DNA from: Flavobacteriales bacterium 34_180_T64
GTDB taxonomy: Bacteria > Bacteroidota > Bacteroidia > Flavobacteriales > Flavobacteriaceae
Direction of reading: 5' to 3'
Assembly: GCA_002162765.1 (NCBI GenBank)
Contig: MAAR01000012.1
Coordinates: 62,001 to 126,000, forward strand
Length of the DNA: 64,000 nt
Numbering within the stretch: position 1 is the first letter of the stretch; each line of letters opens with the position of its first letter. The notes under the pieces were generated by a model that was given only the letters and a program-made list of their open reading frames with translations, was not told where the DNA came from and did not search any database. The position numbers were made by a program, and so were the translations under genes. This document shows, one piece after another, positions 61,660 through 64,000 of the stretch.

Positions 61660-64000
61660 TTAAAATTTAACTTTTAATCCAACACTATATGTTCTTCCCG
61701 CACCATAATATACTAGGGCAGTATCAGAAGTTCCATCTACGTCATTAGCATCTGAAATATACTCAGTATCAAATAAATTATTGATTTTAGCATTTAAAAT
61801 TGCTTCAAATGGACCCATATCAAACACATGATTTGCACCGACATCAAATAAACCAAATTCAGGAGCCTCCCATGTATCTGGAAGATCATCTGTACCTCTA
61901 TTAGTAACTTGATATGAAGCATACATATCACCGGCATAATTATAATCTATGTAAAGACTAGATTGCTTAGCAAATTTATAACTTGTTCCTAATGCAAACG
62001 TTGTTTGTGCAGCATCACCAACTTTTAAATCTTTGGCAAATACTTCAACCTCACCTACGGCAGTTCCAGAATCGTCTCTAATAGTTGCAGATACATCACT
62101 TTTCCATTGCCAGTCACCTAAAGACGCCATTCCTGTAACAGTTATTCTATCTGTTAATTTATATCTAAAATCAACTTCTATCCCTTGATGTAAAGCATCC
62201 ATACCTAGTAAGTTGTAAAAAACTCTATCATCACTTGATGATTGTCCTGGAAGCGAGCCATTTACAGCCTTATCTAACCAGCTTGTCATGTAAAGGTTAA
62301 CATTAGCAGAAAATTTATCACTTCTATATCCGTAACCCAGCTCAGCACTAAATACTTTTTCATTTTCTGCGTCTTCATTAGCTACTATTCCATCTTCATC
62401 TTGGAATACCGTATCTAAGAATGGTGCTTTTGAAAAATACCCCACATTAACAAATACATTATTATTCACATCTAGATTATAGTTCCCACCACCTTTAATA
62501 CCGAAACCTACAAAATTCACCGCATCAGACTTTCTAGTACCAACAAGTTCACTATTCATAAACTCTTCCTGCTTATATGAACTGTTCGAAACATCAGCAG
62601 CCATAAATAAGTTTAAAGATTCATTAACTTGGTATTCAGCCTGACCAAAAAGACCATATCTTACATTAATTCCATCATAATCTTTATTATAACGATCGCC
62701 TACTCTTAAGGGCTTACCAAAAGCGAAAGTATCCGTTTCATTATCTAAGTAAAATTGACCTCCTAATAAATCATCTACCTGATACCAGTGATGGCCAATA
62801 TAAGAACGTGCGTCTAAGCCTCCAGAAATAGTTAAATTATCATTAATTCTATTTTTATAAGTAGATAAAATTCCATACCATTCATGTGAATTTCTAGAAG
62901 AAGAAATAACATCTGTAGAACCTGCAGCTCCATTAGCAATATTTTCTTCAACAATTGTATCAAAATCTATGGGTTGTAATCCTGCACTACCTATTCTATA
63001 AGCATCTGATCCAATTTTAGATCCTTCATCTCTACGACTACCTCCTGATCCAAATGATGCATATACAGCCGTAGATAACACAGACTTATCATTTATTTCC
63101 CAGAAATGATTTAATGAGATTTGAGGTTTGTGATAAAAGTTATAGGCTGAACTTAAGACTTCACCATCTTTATAACCCCAATCTTTATTGGCCTTTTGTG
63201 GTCCAGAATCAGTATCTCTTAATTCTGCAATTGTAGAACGGTTAAAACGTTGTCCGTGTGTTTGCTGTGCTCCAAACGCTGTAAATGTTAGCCTATGCTT
63301 TTCATTTAATTGTTGCGATAAACTTACAAAGTAATTGTATCCTGAAAATTCTCCTCCATCAATATAACCATCACCAGATATTTTTGAAGCAGAAACGGTA
63401 GCTGCAAATCCTTTTTCTGATAATCCTGTAGAATACGTCATACCATATTTAAAATAGCCATCATTCGCAATTCCGGTGAAAATATTTCCTCCTTCTTCTG
63501 CATCCGTACTTTTTGTAATGATATTTATAGTTCCACCTATAGAAGGCACTGCAACTTTAGAAGCTCCAAGACCTCTTTGAACCTGCATTGAAGATGTTAC
63601 ATCACCAAGACCAGCCCAGTTAGACCAATACACCACACCATTTTCCATATCGTTTACAGGAACTCCATTAATCATTACCGCAATGTTTTCAGAACTAAAA
63701 CCTCTCAGGTTAATTCTACCATCACCATATCCTCCACCTGATCTGGTAGCATAAACTCCAGGCGTAGATTTTAAGATTTCTGGAAATTCCTGAGTACTTA
63801 GTTTTAATGCGATGTCTGCTGCTTTAATAGTTGATACAGCAACAGGTGTTTTTCTGTCTACTGCAACTGAAGCAATAATTTGAATTTCTTGAAGTCCAAT
63901 ATCACTTGATTGAAGTGTAATGACTCCTAAGTCTTGATCTCCAGAAAAGGCAATTGTAATCGATGTATATCCTACATAAGATATAACGAGTTCTCCAGAA
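61660..64000 (-). CDS. TonB-dependent receptor, 5' end beyond the window
   Basis: The frame is open to base 63999, so the start lies outside; about 779 residues are visible. The visible N-terminus GELVISYVGYTSITI is the end of a carboxypeptidase-regulatory-like beta domain, then a TonB-box-like stretch, the plug (STPGVYATRSGGGYGDGRIN, MINGVPVNDMENG) and the barrel ending in the aromatic SVGLKVKF. It differs from the TPP-controlled receptor by the extra N-terminal domain. The lipoprotein gene follows after six bases, a receptor/lipoprotein pair of the SusCD-like logic, though the lipoprotein is not a SusD. Cargo unknown. Confidence 0.93.
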   Translation of the reverse strand, partial: SGELVISYVGYTSITIAFSGDQDLGVITLQSSDIGLQEIQIIASVAVDRKTPVAVSTIKAADIALKLSTQEFPEILKSTPGVYATRSGGGYGDGRINLRGFSSENIAVMINGVPVNDMENGVVYWSNWAGLGDVTSSMQVQRGLGASKVAVPSIGGTINIITKSTDAEEGGNIFTGIANDGYFKYGMTYSTGLSEKGFAATVSASKISGDGYIDGGEFSGYNYFVSLSQQLNEKHRLTFTAFGAQQTHGQRFNRSTIAELRDTDSGPQKANKDWGYKDGEVLSSAYNFYHKPQISLNHFWEINDKSVLSTAVYASFGSGGSRRDEGSKIGSDAYRIGSAGLQPIDFDTIVEENIANGAAGSTDVISSSRNSHEWYGILSTYKNRINDNLTISGGLDARSYIGHHWYQVDDLLGGQFYLDNETDTFAFGKPLRVGDRYNKDYDGINVRYGLFGQAEYQVNESLNLFMAADVSNSSYKQEEFMNSELVGTRKSDAVNFVGFGIKGGGNYNLDVNNNVFVNVGYFSKAPFLDTVFQDEDGIVANEDAENEKVFSAELGYGYRSDKFSANVNLYMTSWLDKAVNGSLPGQSSSDDRVFYNLLGMDALHQGIEVDFRYKLTDRITVTGMASLGDWQWKSDVSATIRDDSGTAVGEVEVFAKDLKVGDAAQTTFALGTSYKFAKQSSLYIDYNYAGDMYASYQVTNRGTDDLPDTWEAPEFGLFDVGANHVFDMGPFEAILNAKINNLFDTEYISDANDVDGTSDTALVYYGAGRTYSVGLKVKF

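Noticed and set aside
61660-63675. TonB receptor beginning at 63675
   Set aside because: The frame runs on to 63999 with plug and regulatory-domain sequence, so the ATG at 63675 is internal.
1-64000. tRNA, rRNA, CRISPR, phage or insertion-sequence features
   Set aside because: Intergenic gaps were read on both strands; no cloverleaf, spaced repeats, integrase or transposase was seen.

Overview
The window is an AT-rich, densely coded chromosomal segment of a gliding-lineage Bacteroidota, most likely a marine Flavobacteriaceae (Winogradskyella/Psychroserpens-like; the genus cannot be fixed from sequence alone). The evidence is the gldE-gldD gliding genes, TonB-dependent receptors including one paired with a surface-type lipoprotein, TAnnTTTG promoter boxes, few Shine-Dalgarno sites, a group II GGGP synthase, a fused CzcA-TolC pump and lineage-typical housekeeping proteins. 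I found no tRNA, rRNA, CRISPR array, insertion sequence or prophage.

Layout. 1-4.5 kb: the 3' end of a TMEM260/DUF2723-type membrane glycosyltransferase, a NodB deacetylase, a cysteine-less thioredoxin and a membrane metallophosphoesterase. 4.6-10.3 kb: a three-gene N-glycan catabolic operon (GH92 mannosidase, sugar/H+ symporter, aspartylglucosaminidase-type hydrolase). 10.3-18.2 kb: an aldehyde dehydrogenase and a nitrogen-storage locus with cyanophycin synthetase, cyanophycinase and isoaspartyl dipeptidase, which surrounds an unexplained HTTM-like membrane pair. 18.3-23 kb: polA and an ABC-F ATPase. 23-30 kb: a TonB receptor behind a clear TPP riboswitch, then a tightly overlapped operon (PPTase, GGGPS, PnuC, NadR-like kinase, DUF4301, ArfB). 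30-37.9 kb: ahcY, REP-like repeats, a secreted protein with a possible clan CD dyad, a methionine aminotransferase/omega-amidase pair, an Ig-like lipoprotein, ComF and a coiled-coil protein.

37.9-49 kb: glyS, then a divalent-metal efflux operon (His-rich secreted protein, RND pump fused to its own TolC, adaptor) and a 1136-residue outer-membrane protein of unknown role. 49-51.1 kb: a small accessory island with two predicted lipoproteins and two tiny membrane proteins behind tandem 12-bp operator-like boxes; this is the best candidate here for an undescribed system. 51.2-56.3 kb: xth-OmpA-aldo/keto reductase, RNase G without its zinc link, a 29-residue basic ribosomal-type protein and HU. 56.4-59.8 kb: mutY-ssb-gldE-gldD. 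59.9-64 kb: a TonB receptor running off the window and its repeat-built partner lipoprotein.

Functionally the region combines housekeeping genes with scavenging: host- or algal-glycoprotein sugars, vitamins (thiamine and nicotinamide riboside routes side by side), arginine/aspartate storage and metal detoxification. Convergent genes are separated by symmetrical hairpin terminators or meet at overlapping TTAA stop codons.
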